From Fretibacterium sp. (GTDB lineage: Bacteria; Synergistota; Synergistia; Synergistales; Aminobacteriaceae): 8,039 nt of DNA. The stretch spans positions 1 through 8,039 of the forward strand of contig JAEEGY010000124.1 in the NCBI GenBank assembly GCA_016280565.1, read 5' to 3'. Position numbers and translations under genes: made by a program. A model generated the notes under the pieces. The model was not told where the DNA came from. It ran no database searches and was given only the letters and a program-made list of their open reading frames with translations. Shown here piece by piece: positions 1 to 6,211 of the stretch (its first letter is position 1; every line of letters starts with the position of its first letter).

Positions 1-1802
1 ACGGCGGCGGGATGTTTGTTGGTGAAAAAGCTACCGCGACTGTGATCAACTGCACATTCGCCGGCAACACGGCCGACGACTATGGCGCTGAGGTGTATTG
101 TGTGGGCGGCACACTCAACGCCGTCAACACGGTCTTCTGGAACAACAAAGGTAACTACATCGCACTTGCCGAAGATAATAATGGAGCCCCGACCTTGAAC
201 CTCTACAACTGCGCGTACAGCGCGGACAAAATCGTGGAGCTGACTTATGTTTATGATAGTACTAGTGATACAGGGAACTATACGGAGAATAAGAAAAAAT
301 CATGGGGACAGGGCTGCGTCGAGGACCTGGACTGGAGCGGGCATGTCTCCGAGGACATCACGGTGGACGGCGTGAAGTACACGGTGTTCCGGCTGAAGGC
401 GGCGGACAAGGGTGATCCGATTACCAGTGGCCTCATCGACAATGGCCTCACGGCCAGCCAGATACGGAATTTGAACTTATCCAGCATGAGCGAGGTCGCG
501 CTGGCGGCTCTGGCCACCGACCAGCTCGGCACGCCGCGTGACGGCAAGCCGGACATCGGTGCCATCGAGTACGTCGCGATCTCCATCTCGCCGGACGTTC
601 TGCCGGCCGCCACGTTGGGCAAGGACTACAAGGCAAGCCTTGAAGTAACCCCTGCCAGCACGGACGTGACGGTCACGACGCCCGCCTGGCTGACCTACAA
701 CAGCGTGAACAGGACCCTGACCGGCACGCCCAGCGCGGAGGGAACGTTCAGCGTCAAGGTCACGGCCCGCTACGGCGCGTACTCTGCGGAGAAAACGATG
801 ACGGGGACGATCGGAGAGGCCAAGCCCGATCCGGTCAACCCGGTTGACCCGGTCAACCCCGGTCCGGTCAACCCGGTCAACCCCGACCCGGTCAACCCGG
901 ACACCCCCGACCCGGTCAACCCGGACAACCCCGACCCGGTCAACCCGGACACCCCCGACCCGGTCAACCCGGACACCCCCGACCCGGTCAACCCCGACAC
1001 CCCCGACCCGGTCAACCCCGCCAAGGCCGACCCGGACACCCCGGACGACAGCAAAAACGCAGGCGGAAACAAGGACGCCGAACCAGACCTGAAGGACCCG
1101 AAAAAGAACGACGCGGACCCGAAGCAGATTGATGAGGTCAAGGGCGTCTCGGGTGGCGCGGGGAACGGAAAGCCGATCCGGGCGGGCGCTTACACAGAAC
1201 CGGTTGTGGTGACATCGCTGACCTCAGAGGACATCCGGGACGCGCTGGCCAGCCTGTGGAAGAGTTTCCCCCTCCGCTCCGTCTCGGACGAAATGGACCA
1301 GACCGACACCCGCACGGAGGAGCAGAAAACCGAGGTTGCCCAGCAGTCCGTGACCCAGGCGCAGGACAGCCTGGACACGGGAGAAAGCATAAGTTTTGTC
1401 TATGTTCTGCTCTGCATGAAGCCGAAAGCGACGGGGGTTTTCACCTTTGCCCTGCCCCTGCCCGCCGAGATGAAGGTGGGAGAACGCCTGATCTGGGTTG
1501 GGAACAAATCCCCAAGGATAACGGGCGTGCGGGCCGCAGCGGCAGAGGATGACGCGGTGTTCATCGACACGGCGACGGGGAAGGAGACAAAGACAGTGCC
1601 CGAAAGCCGGGCGGTGAGCGTTGCCGCCTACATGGATAAGGAATATGACTACGAGCCGGTCATCCTGTCGGTGGAGACCAGCGGCGGGAATGAGGACCCC
1701 ACCGTCCCGACGAGCAACAAGGGCAGCGGCGGGTGCAACGCGGGGCTGGGCGGAGTGACGCTCCTTGCCCTCGCCGGGCTGATAGCGTGTAGAAGGAAGT
1801 AG
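1..1802 (+). CDS. Beta-helix surface protein with Ig-like module, DPVNPDTP repeat stalk and Synergist-CTERM sorting tail (5' partial)
   Basis: The reading frame is open from the first complete codon at base 3, and the first Met (base 12) sits inside a GGGMF beta-helix turn, so the true start lies upstream of the window. Modules in order: the end of a right-handed parallel beta-helix (NCTFAGNT-type turns, about bases 3-170); a closing LGTPRDGKPDIGAIEY segment at about 525-572, typical of 'choice-of-anchor Q' proteins; an Ig-like module of the putative-Ig (He_PIG) type at about 583-816, with a LTGTPSAEGTFSVKV strand; an Asp/Pro/Asn repeat stalk at 825-1028; a charged Lys/Asp linker; and a second domain at about 1195-1680 that I do not recognise. 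The tail from about 1722 (GSGGCNAG, a hydrophobic stretch, then RRK) matches the Synergist-CTERM pattern, with its Cys codon at 1734-1736. I infer an exported, surface-anchored protein, perhaps an adhesin; its ligand is unknown. A strong terminator follows 35 bases after the stop. Confidence 0.85.
   Translation, partial: GGGMFVGEKATATVINCTFAGNTADDYGAEVYCVGGTLNAVNTVFWNNKGNYIALAEDNNGAPTLNLYNCAYSADKIVELTYVYDSTSDTGNYTENKKKSWGQGCVEDLDWSGHVSEDITVDGVKYTVFRLKAADKGDPITSGLIDNGLTASQIRNLNLSSMSEVALAALATDQLGTPRDGKPDIGAIEYVAISISPDVLPAATLGKDYKASLEVTPASTDVTVTTPAWLTYNSVNRTLTGTPSAEGTFSVKVTARYGAYSAEKTMTGTIGEAKPDPVNPVDPVNPGPVNPVNPDPVNPDTPDPVNPDNPDPVNPDTPDPVNPDTPDPVNPDTPDPVNPAKADPDTPDDSKNAGGNKDAEPDLKDPKKNDADPKQIDEVKGVSGGAGNGKPIRAGAYTEPVVVTSLTSEDIRDALASLWKSFPLRSVSDEMDQTDTRTEEQKTEVAQQSVTQAQDSLDTGESISFVYVLLCMKPKATGVFTFALPLPAEMKVGERLIWVGNKSPRITGVRAAAAEDDAVFIDTATGKETKTVPESRAVSVAAYMDKEYDYEPVILSVETSGGNEDPTVPTSNKGSGGCNAGLGGVTLLALAGLIACRRK
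825..1028 (+). repeat. In-frame 24-bp tandem repeat encoding DPVNPDTP
   Basis: Five consecutive 24-base units run from 885 to 1004, each encoding DPVNPDTP or DPVNPDNP. A degenerate sixth unit (DPVNPAKA, 1005-1028) follows, and irregular PVNP copies precede them from 825. The unit length is a multiple of three, so gain or loss of copies would keep the frame. The composition (Pro, Asp, Asn, Val) suggests an extended, acidic stalk that projects the N-terminal domains away from the membrane anchor. The repeats also hold other frames open, which produces spurious ORFs on both strands. Confidence 0.95.
1722..1799 (+). other. Synergist-CTERM protein-sorting domain
   Basis: These are the last 26 residues of the surface protein: a small-residue motif with a single Cys (GSGGCNAG), then a short hydrophobic helix rich in Leu, Ala and Gly, then the basic end CRRK. 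This tripartite layout is shared by exported proteins that a dedicated enzyme cleaves and anchors. The Cys-Asn-Ala-Gly variant is characteristic of Synergistota. The processing enzyme is not encoded in this window. Confidence 0.85.
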
Positions 1803-1837
1803 GCGCGTAGGCCTGGCGCCGAGCCTGTTAAGTGCAA

Positions 1838-1864
1838 GCCCCCCCGCAAGGGGGGCGTTTTTTT
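1838..1864 (+). terminator. Rho-independent terminator of the surface-protein gene
   Basis: A perfect 7-bp all-GC stem, GCCCCCC (1838-1844) paired with GGGGGGC (1850-1856), encloses a 5-base loop. A G and seven T residues follow (1858-1864). It lies 35 bases past the stop codon. On the opposite strand the hairpin lacks a T-tract, so it is strong only in the forward direction. Confidence 0.93.
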
Positions 1865-1867
1865 CTG

Positions 1868-1876
1868 TGATAAAAT
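1868..1876 (+). promoter_or_regulatory. Possible extended -10 promoter for the small membrane ORF
   Basis: TGATAAAAT reads as an extended -10 element (TG, one base, TAAAAT). It lies directly after the terminator T-tract, so a downstream transcript would need its own promoter. The -35 position falls inside the terminator hairpin and shows no match to TTGACA, so support comes only from the extended -10. Transcription would begin near 1883, about 75 bases before the favoured ATG at 1957. Confidence 0.4.
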
Positions 1877-1891
1877 GAAGATTAGAGAGGG

Positions 1892-1937
1892 CTCCGGGTG
1901 AGATGCAGGGGCTTACCGAAAACGGAGAGTCCGCCCC
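1892..1937 (+). promoter_or_regulatory. Foldable leader with possible pseudoknot before the small ORF
   Basis: CTCCG (1892-1896) can pair with CGGAG (1923-1927), and directly inside it GGTGA (1897-1901) can pair with TTACC (1913-1917) using one G-U pair. The apical loop holds GGGGC (1908-1912), the exact complement of GCCCC (1933-1937), so an H-type pseudoknot is possible. The Shine-Dalgarno of the small ORF begins seven bases later. The layout resembles a translational control leader, but I recognise no known riboswitch consensus, and GC-rich sequence yields such pairings by chance. Confidence 0.3.
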
Positions 1938-1956
1938 GCAGATGGGAGGTGGCGCA

Positions 1957-2085
1957 ATGCAAGTGCAGAAGCGCTCCAAACAGAAGCAGCGGCGTGATGA
2001 ACCGGCCAGGGTTGATCTATACGCCGCTGCTCTTTTCTGGCTTGTGCGCCTCATCCTGATGTTATGGGATAGGTACACTCGTTAG
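1957..2085 (+). CDS. Putative 42-residue single-helix membrane protein
   Basis: The frame is open from an ATG at 1903, but the ATG at 1957 is preferred because GGAGGTG (1945-1951) stands five bases ahead of it, a near-perfect Shine-Dalgarno. The ATG at 1903 has only a weak GGTGAG. The 42-residue product has a strongly basic first half (KRSKQKQRR), then one predicted membrane helix (about residues 20-37, DLYAAALFWLVRLILMLW), and ends WDRYTR. No family is recognised. Cationic N-terminus, short length and a single helix are features of small membrane proteins, including type I toxins, and a promoter at 2170-2178 faces it from the other strand. A near-continuous hairpin (1981-2039) occupies almost half the ORF, so an alternative is that the region is a structured RNA and the ORF is accidental. 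Confidence 0.5.
   Translation: MQVQKRSKQKQRRDEPARVDLYAAALFWLVRLILMLWDRYTR
1981..2039. repeat. Long imperfect inverted repeat (hairpin) inside the small ORF
   Basis: The core is a perfect 11-bp inverted repeat, AGCAGCGGCGT (1985-1995) against ACGCCGCTGCT (2021-2031). Directly inside it GATGAACC (1996-2003) pairs with GGTTGATC (2010-2017) with a single G/G mismatch and a GGCCAG loop. Outside, CAGA (1981-1984) can pair with TCTG (2036-2039). Together these give about 22 pairs over 59 bases, interrupted by two small bulges. There is no T-tract on either side, so it is not an intrinsic terminator. Confidence 0.75.
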
Positions 2086-2150
2086 GAACCGGAAGCATTA
2101 CCTCGTAACTTCTTAGCTCCGATAGGGTCTAGCTCCCTCTCACGTGCCCT

Positions 2151-2180
2151 CGTGGTACGGGCTGGCCCTATTATACCACG
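2151..2180. repeat. Perfect 7-bp inverted repeat spanning the reverse-strand -10
   Basis: CGTGGTA (2151-2157) and TACCACG (2174-2180) are perfect inverted copies 16 bases apart, with GGGCTGGCCC nested between them. The right arm overlaps the reverse-strand TGGTATAAT element. It could be an operator covering that promoter or the 5' hairpin of the RNA made from it. No T-run follows in either direction, which argues against a terminator. Confidence 0.5.
2170..2178 (-). promoter_or_regulatory. Extended -10 promoter firing toward the small ORF
   Basis: On the reverse strand this reads TGGTATAAT, a consensus TATAAT with the extended TG motif. The -35 position is weak. It lies 21 bases beyond the psd stop codon and no reverse-strand gene follows, so a transcript from about 2163 would run antisense through 2085-1957. 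I infer a candidate antisense or independent small RNA; its 3' end is not evident. Confidence 0.45.
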
Positions 2181-2198
2181 CCACCGCCACTACAGATT

Positions 2199-2861
2199 TT
2201 ATCTCTCGATAGCTCCCAGGAGGGAGACCCCGGCATAGACCTGATCTCCCATTTTAATGGCTAATTTCACATCCCTGGGCAGATAGACGTCAACCCGCGA
2301 GCCCAGCTTGATCATTCCGTAGCGCTGCCCGGCCTCCAGGGTTTCGCCCCGCGTCAGGCGGCAGACGATGCGGCGCGCCACCAGCCCCGCAATCTGCACC
2401 ATCAGAACGGGGCCCCAGGCCGTGGAGAGCCCCACGAGGTGCCGCTCGTTGATCTCCGACGCCTTGGGGGCAAAGGCCGCGACCTTCTTCCCCGGAATGT
2501 ACTCCAGGTAGTCCACCGTCCCCGCGCAGGGCGCGCGGTTCACGTGGACGCTGAAGAGGTTCATGAAGATGCCCACCTTTATGGCTTTAGACTCAGAGGA
2601 AAGCTGCCACCCCGAGCCCTCCGGGATTGGGCCTGTGATGGGATACGCCGCCTCGGTGATCTCCACCACCTTCCCGTCCGCGGGAGAGAAGAAGCCCCCC
2701 TCCTGCTCCGGCGTGGCGCGGTCCGGGTCTCGATAAAACCACAGCACCAGCGCCGTCAGGGCCCCCATCACCACCGCAGGCACGGGGGAGATGAAGGCAA
2801 AGGCCGCCGTCGCCAACACGAGGAAGGCAATCGTAGGGATCCCGTCTCTGGCAAAACGCAT
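2199..2861 (-). CDS. psd: Phosphatidylserine decarboxylase proenzyme, short type
   Basis: This 220-residue protein decarboxylates phosphatidylserine to phosphatidylethanolamine at the inner membrane. Two hydrophobic N-terminal segments (about residues 8-24 and 27-42) are followed by FYRDPDR (42-48), SPADG (59-63, Asp62), SVHVNR (104-109, His106), NERH (138-141), QIAGLVARRIVC (156-167) and KLGSRVDVYLP (185-195). Gly187-Ser188 is the expected self-cleavage site, where the Ser becomes the pyruvoyl cofactor on the small alpha chain. Length and motif spacing fit the compact PSD-A class rather than the longer proteobacterial form. The start lies three bases beyond the gyrA stop, and its Shine-Dalgarno (GGAGGAG) overlaps the last gyrA codons, so the two are probably co-transcribed and translationally coupled. 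No phosphatidylserine synthase gene, a common partner, is in the window. Confidence 0.95.
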   Translation of the reverse strand: MRFARDGIPTIAFLVLATAAFAFISPVPAVVMGALTALVLWFYRDPDRATPEQEGGFFSPADGKVVEITEAAYPITGPIPEGSGWQLSSESKAIKVGIFMNLFSVHVNRAPCAGTVDYLEYIPGKKVAAFAPKASEINERHLVGLSTAWGPVLMVQIAGLVARRIVCRLTRGETLEAGQRYGMIKLGSRVDVYLPRDVKLAIKMGDQVYAGVSLLGAIER

Positions 2862-2864
2862 ATT

Positions 2865-5474
2865 TTACTCCTCCGTCCCGATCAGGGGCTCTTCATCCGC
2901 CGGGGGCTCGCCTGTGCCCTCGAGGGGATCAAAGGGAAGTCGCCCCGTCGTGTCCGCCGGCGTCTCCTCTGCGTCCTTTGGCTCGTTTTGCGCCGCCCGG
3001 ACGATGCTGCAGTCCGCCACCAGGTCCCCCTCGTCCAGGCGGACCGTGATGTTGCCCATTGAGGTCCGGCCAAACTTGGGAAGGTCGCTCACGGCCACGC
3101 GGATCATGCGTCCCCGGGAGGTGATGGCGATGATCTCATCCTGGGGCCGCACCGTGTAGCAACCCACAAGACGCCCCGTCTTGGCGGTGACGTTCATGGC
3201 CCGCACGCCGCCGGTGGCGCGGTGATGGGGCGTGAACTCGTCAAAATCCGTCCGTTTGCCGAATCCCCGCTCGCTCAAAATCAGGATATCGCTGTCGGGG
3301 CTCACCACGTCGCAGCTGATGATGTGGTCATTCGCTGAGAGGGCCATGGCACGGACCCCGCGGGCGCTCCTCCCCATGGGGCGGAACTCCTCCTCGGCAA
3401 CGCGCAGGGCCTTCGCCTCCGCTGTCATCAGCAGCAGGTCGTCCTTGCCGGTCGTCAGGCGCACCTGGGCGATCTCGTCCCCCTCGTCCAGGGTGATGAT
3501 GCGCCGCGGGCGGCTGGAGTCCACCAGCTCGGACACCTCGACGCGCTTGGCAATGCCGCCCTTCGTGAGGAAGAAGGCATACTTCCAGCCCGTTGCTCCA
3601 CCGGGGGCAAGTGTCACTACCCTCTCCCCCTCCTCCATGGGAAGGATGCGAGAAACCAGCTTGCCCTTGCCCGTCCGCGTCTCCGGGATGGAGAAGCCCT
3701 TGATGGACATGACGCGGCCATGGGTGGTGAAGAAGTAGAGGTCATGGTGCGTGTGAGTGACGCAGACCGTGGCGATGCTGTCGTCCTCCTGCACGGACGC
3801 CCCCTTGCGCCCCTTGCCGCCGCGCCCCTGGAGCGTGTAGCTCTCCAGGTCCTGCCGCTTCAGGAACCCATCCTGAGACAGGGTGACCACGATGTCGCTC
3901 TCCGGGATCAGGTCCTCGTCGGCCGACTCCTGATAGTTGTCGATGATCTCCGTGCGGCGGTCGTCACCAAACTTCTCGCCCAGCTCCTTCAGTTCGTCGT
4001 GGATGACGCCGTCCAGCACCCTGTGGTCGCTGAGGATGCGGTTGTAGGATGCGATGTCCGCCAAAAGCTGTTTCAGTTCCTCGTCCAGCTTCTCGCGCTC
4101 AAGGCCGGTGAGGCGCTGAAGGCGCATCTCCAGAATGGCCTGGGCCTGGACCTCGGAGAAGCCCAACTGAGAGACCAGCCCCTCCTTGGCCTCCTGTCCG
4201 GACTTGGAGGAGCGGATGAGCTGAATGACCTGCTCGATGATGTCAAGGGCCTTCACCAGCCCTTCGACGATATGTTCGCGGGCCTGGGCCTGACGAAGGC
4301 GGAACTCCGTCCGGCGGCGCACCACCTCGCGGCGGTAGTCCAGGAAGAGGCCCAGCAGCCCCGAAATGGGCAGCACGCGGGGGTGCTTGTTGTCCAGCGC
4401 AAGGTTGATGACGCCAAAGGTGGTCTGGAGCTGCGTGCGGCGATAGAGCTGGCGCATCACCAGCTCCGGGTCCGCGTCACGCGCCAGGTCCAACACGATG
4501 CGCATCCCGTTGCGGTCCGATTCGTCCCGGATATCCGAGACGCCGTCGATCTCCTTGTTCTGCACGGCCAGCACCATCGTCTCGATGAGCGTGGTCTTGT
4601 TCACCGCGTAGGGGATCTCCGTGACGATGACGCTGGAGCGGCCGCGTTTGCCCTCCTCGACGTGCATCCGCCCCCGGAGGATGATCTTGCCCCGGCCCGT
4701 GCTGTAAGCGTCATAGATTCCCTGACGGCCCAGGATCAGGCCGCCCGTGGGGAAGTCCGGTCCCGGCAGACGCGCCATGATGTCCGCCAGGCTGGCTTCT
4801 TCCGGAGGGGTCTCCGTCTTGAGCAGCCAGCAGAGGACGTCCACCACCTCCCGCAGGTTGTGCGGGGGGATGTTCGTCGCCATGCCGACGGCGATGCCCG
4901 TGCTGCCGTTGACCAGCAGGTTCGGCAGCACCGACGGCAGGGACAGCGGCTCCTTCAGGGACTCGTCGAAGTTGGGGCCCCACTCCACCGTGTCCTCGTC
5001 GATATCGGCCAGCATCAGCTCGCCCAGCGTGTGGAGCCGGGCCTCGGTGTAGCGCATGGCCGCCGCGCTGTCCCCGTCCACGGAGCCGAAGTTGCCCTGC
5101 CCGTCCACCAGGCAGTAACGCAGGTTCCAGTCCTGGGCCAGACGCACCATTGTGTCGTAGATGGAGGCGTCGCCGTGGGGGTGGTACTTACCCATCGTCT
5201 CACCGACGATACGGGCGGATTTTTTATAGGCCGTGTTGTGGCGCAGGCCCAGCTCGGACATGGCGTACAGAACGCGGCGCTGGACGGGCTTCAACCCATC
5301 CCGCGCGTCCGGCAGAGCCCGGCCGATGATGACGCTCATCGCGTAGTTCAGGTAACTGTCCTTGATCTCGCCCACGAGGGGCAGGGGGATGACTCGTCCT
5401 CCCGTCAGCTGCTCCATGCCCTCAGGCGGGGTTTCTGCTGAGGTGAGTCCTTCCTTATTGTTCTCCTCCGGCAT
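2865..5474 (-). CDS. gyrA: DNA gyrase subunit A
   Basis: GyrA is the DNA breakage and rejoining subunit of the type II topoisomerase that introduces negative supercoils. From Met at 5474 the protein has 869 residues. The winged-helix catalytic core carries [19 protein letters not shown], the YHPHGD motif and catalytic Tyr142 in [10 protein letters not shown] coiled-coil/tower region follows, then the beta-pinwheel C-terminal domain with a GyrA box at about 549-555, here QGRGGKG against the usual QRRGGKG. That box favours GyrA over ParC. The C-terminus is acidic. The start at 5474 has AGGAG (5482-5486) seven bases upstream. An earlier in-frame ATG (5504) lacks a comparable site. In the quinolone pocket the residue equivalent to E. 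coli Ser83 is Ala103, followed by Ser104, while the Asp87 equivalent is kept (Asp107). It is the first gene of the gyrA-psd unit. Confidence 0.97.
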   Translation of the reverse strand: MPEENNKEGLTSAETPPEGMEQLTGGRVIPLPLVGEIKDSYLNYAMSVIIGRALPDARDGLKPVQRRVLYAMSELGLRHNTAYKKSARIVGETMGKYHPHGDASIYDTMVRLAQDWNLRYCLVDGQGNFGSVDGDSAAAMRYTEARLHTLGELMLADIDEDTVEWGPNFDESLKEPLSLPSVLPNLLVNGSTGIAVGMATNIPPHNLREVVDVLCWLLKTETPPEEASLADIMARLPGPDFPTGGLILGRQGIYDAYSTGRGKIILRGRMHVEEGKRGRSSVIVTEIPYAVNKTTLIETMVLAVQNKEIDGVSDIRDESDRNGMRIVLDLARDADPELVMRQLYRRTQLQTTFGVINLALDNKHPRVLPISGLLGLFLDYRREVVRRRTEFRLRQAQAREHIVEGLVKALDIIEQVIQLIRSSKSGQEAKEGLVSQLGFSEVQAQAILEMRLQRLTGLEREKLDEELKQLLADIASYNRILSDHRVLDGVIHDELKELGEKFGDDRRTEIIDNYQESADEDLIPESDIVVTLSQDGFLKRQDLESYTLQGRGGKGRKGASVQEDDSIATVCVTHTHHDLYFFTTHGRVMSIKGFSIPETRTGKGKLVSRILPMEEGERVVTLAPGGATGWKYAFFLTKGGIAKRVEVSELVDSSRPRRIITLDEGDEIAQVRLTTGKDDLLLMTAEAKALRVAEEEFRPMGRSARGVRAMALSANDHIISCDVVSPDSDILILSERGFGKRTDFDEFTPHHRATGGVRAMNVTAKTGRLVGCYTVRPQDEIIAITSRGRMIRVAVSDLPKFGRTSMGNITVRLDEGDLVADCSIVRAAQNEPKDAEETPADTTGRLPFDPLEGTGEPPADEEPLIGTEE

Positions 5475-5551
5475 TGAATAACTCCTCTCCGACGCTGCAA
5501 ACATCCCAATAGCCTGACCGGGGTTCTCCAGCCAGACCGCTCAGATACCTT

Positions 5552-5560
5552 ATTTTACCA
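5552..5560 (-). promoter_or_regulatory. Probable extended -10 promoter of gyrA-psd
   Basis: The reverse strand reads TGGTAAAAT, an extended -10 element about 78 bases ahead of the gyrA start. Seventeen bases upstream there is no convincing -35. It uses the same TGG-TAtAAT form as the reverse promoter at 2170-2178. It is the best candidate for the leftward transcript in this divergent region. Confidence 0.45.
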
Positions 5561-5591
5561 CGAATACCTGTTATCCATTCTCATTTTGGAG

Positions 5592-5597
5592 TACAAT
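5592..5597 (+). promoter_or_regulatory. Probable -10 element of def-fmt
   Basis: TACAAT (followed by AAT) differs from TATAAT at one base and lies 42 bases ahead of the def ATG. The hexamer 17 bases upstream (TGTTAT, 5569-5574) is a poor -35. The locally AT-rich sequence between two divergent GC-rich genes supports a promoter here. It sits about 32 bases from the gyrA -10 on the other strand, so the two promoters may interfere. Confidence 0.4.
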
Positions 5598-5638
5598 AAT
5601 TTTGGACCTTCGCCATCTGGCAGAAAGGCGGCTTGTAC

Positions 5639-6211
5639 ATGGATCAGAGAAATACCCCGCAACCGCTGAGCGGGAGGGAGCTTTTGGGGATCGAGCTGGA
5701 GATTCTCCGCTACCCGGACCCCATCCTGAAGAAGCCTACGGAGCCCGTAACGGCTTTTGACGAGGATCTGGCCGGTTTCGTGGAAAAACTATACGCGGCA
5801 ATGCGGGCTCACGACGGAGTGGGGCTTGCCGCCCCGCAGGTCGGCGTGCTCAAGAAGATCGCCGTGGTGGAGTACGAGGGCAAGAGCTACACCCTCATCA
5901 ATCCCCGCGTTTTGGAGAAACGGGGGGAGCTGGAGGCAGAGGAGGGTTGCTTGAGCTTCCCCGGTATTTACGCCATGGTGAAGCGCCCGGAGTGGGTCAG
6001 GATCGAGACTCAGGGCCTGGACGGACAAACGCACGTTCTTGAGGCGGAGGGCTTCGTGGCGCGCGCGTTCCTGCACGAGATGGACCATCTGGACGGGCAC
6101 CTCTTCATCGACTACCTCACGCCCCTCAAGCGCGGGGCCATACGCAAAAAGATGATGAAGCAAACGCGGGGCACCAGCGCGGAGCCACCGCGCGCGTCGA
6201 GGCGGCGGTGA
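5639..6211 (+). CDS. def: Peptide deformylase
   Basis: This metalloenzyme removes the formyl group from N-formylmethionine of nascent polypeptides emerging from the ribosome. From the ATG at 5639 it has 190 residues, with all three signature motifs: GVGLAAPQ (60-67), EGCLS (102-106, metal ligand Cys104) and HEMDH (146-150, ligands His146 and His150, catalytic Glu147). The usual family N-terminus (ILRYPDPIL) begins at residue 22, so there is a short N-terminal extension, and the end is basic and probably disordered (RASRRR). An in-frame TTG at 5633 is possible, but AAAGGCGG (5624-5631) is seven bases from the ATG, which is preferred. The stop codon overlaps the fmt start by one base (TGATG), which suggests coupled translation. 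Confidence 0.96.
   Translation: MDQRNTPQPLSGRELLGIELEILRYPDPILKKPTEPVTAFDEDLAGFVEKLYAAMRAHDGVGLAAPQVGVLKKIAVVEYEGKSYTLINPRVLEKRGELEAEEGCLSFPGIYAMVKRPEWVRIETQGLDGQTHVLEAEGFVARAFLHEMDHLDGHLFIDYLTPLKRGAIRKKMMKQTRGTSAEPPRASRRR

Noticed and set aside
770..1141. Alternative-frame ORFs over the Pro-rich repeats, including a CRISPR-like look
   Set aside because: The periodicity is a 24-base coding repeat without unique spacers, and the extra frames stay open only because the repeat unit lacks stops in every phase.
1224..2078. 284-codon reverse ORF running from the gap into the surface-protein gene
   Set aside because: It crosses the terminator and a well-supported gene on the other strand, has no recognisable motif, and shows low-complexity Arg/Pro/His content typical of a shadow frame.
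1866..2198. A classical structured RNA (RNase P RNA, tmRNA, SRP RNA or tRNA) in the gap
   Set aside because: I checked both strands for the RNase P GAGGAAAGTC core, the SRP GGAAG tetraloop region, a tRNA T-arm and a tmRNA tail; none is present.
3720..5441. 573-codon forward ORF opposite gyrA
   Set aside because: It lies wholly antisense to a clear gyrA. Its translation is rich in Val, Leu, Gln, His and Arg with no domain motif, as expected from the complementary frame of a GC-rich gene.
2865..5474. ParC (topoisomerase IV) rather than GyrA
   Set aside because: A recognisable GyrA box and the full six-blade-length C-terminal domain favour GyrA.
5475..5504. Upstream gyrA start adding ten residues
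   Set aside because: The ATG at 5504 has no convincing ribosome binding site, while the ATG at 5474 has AGGAG seven bases upstream.
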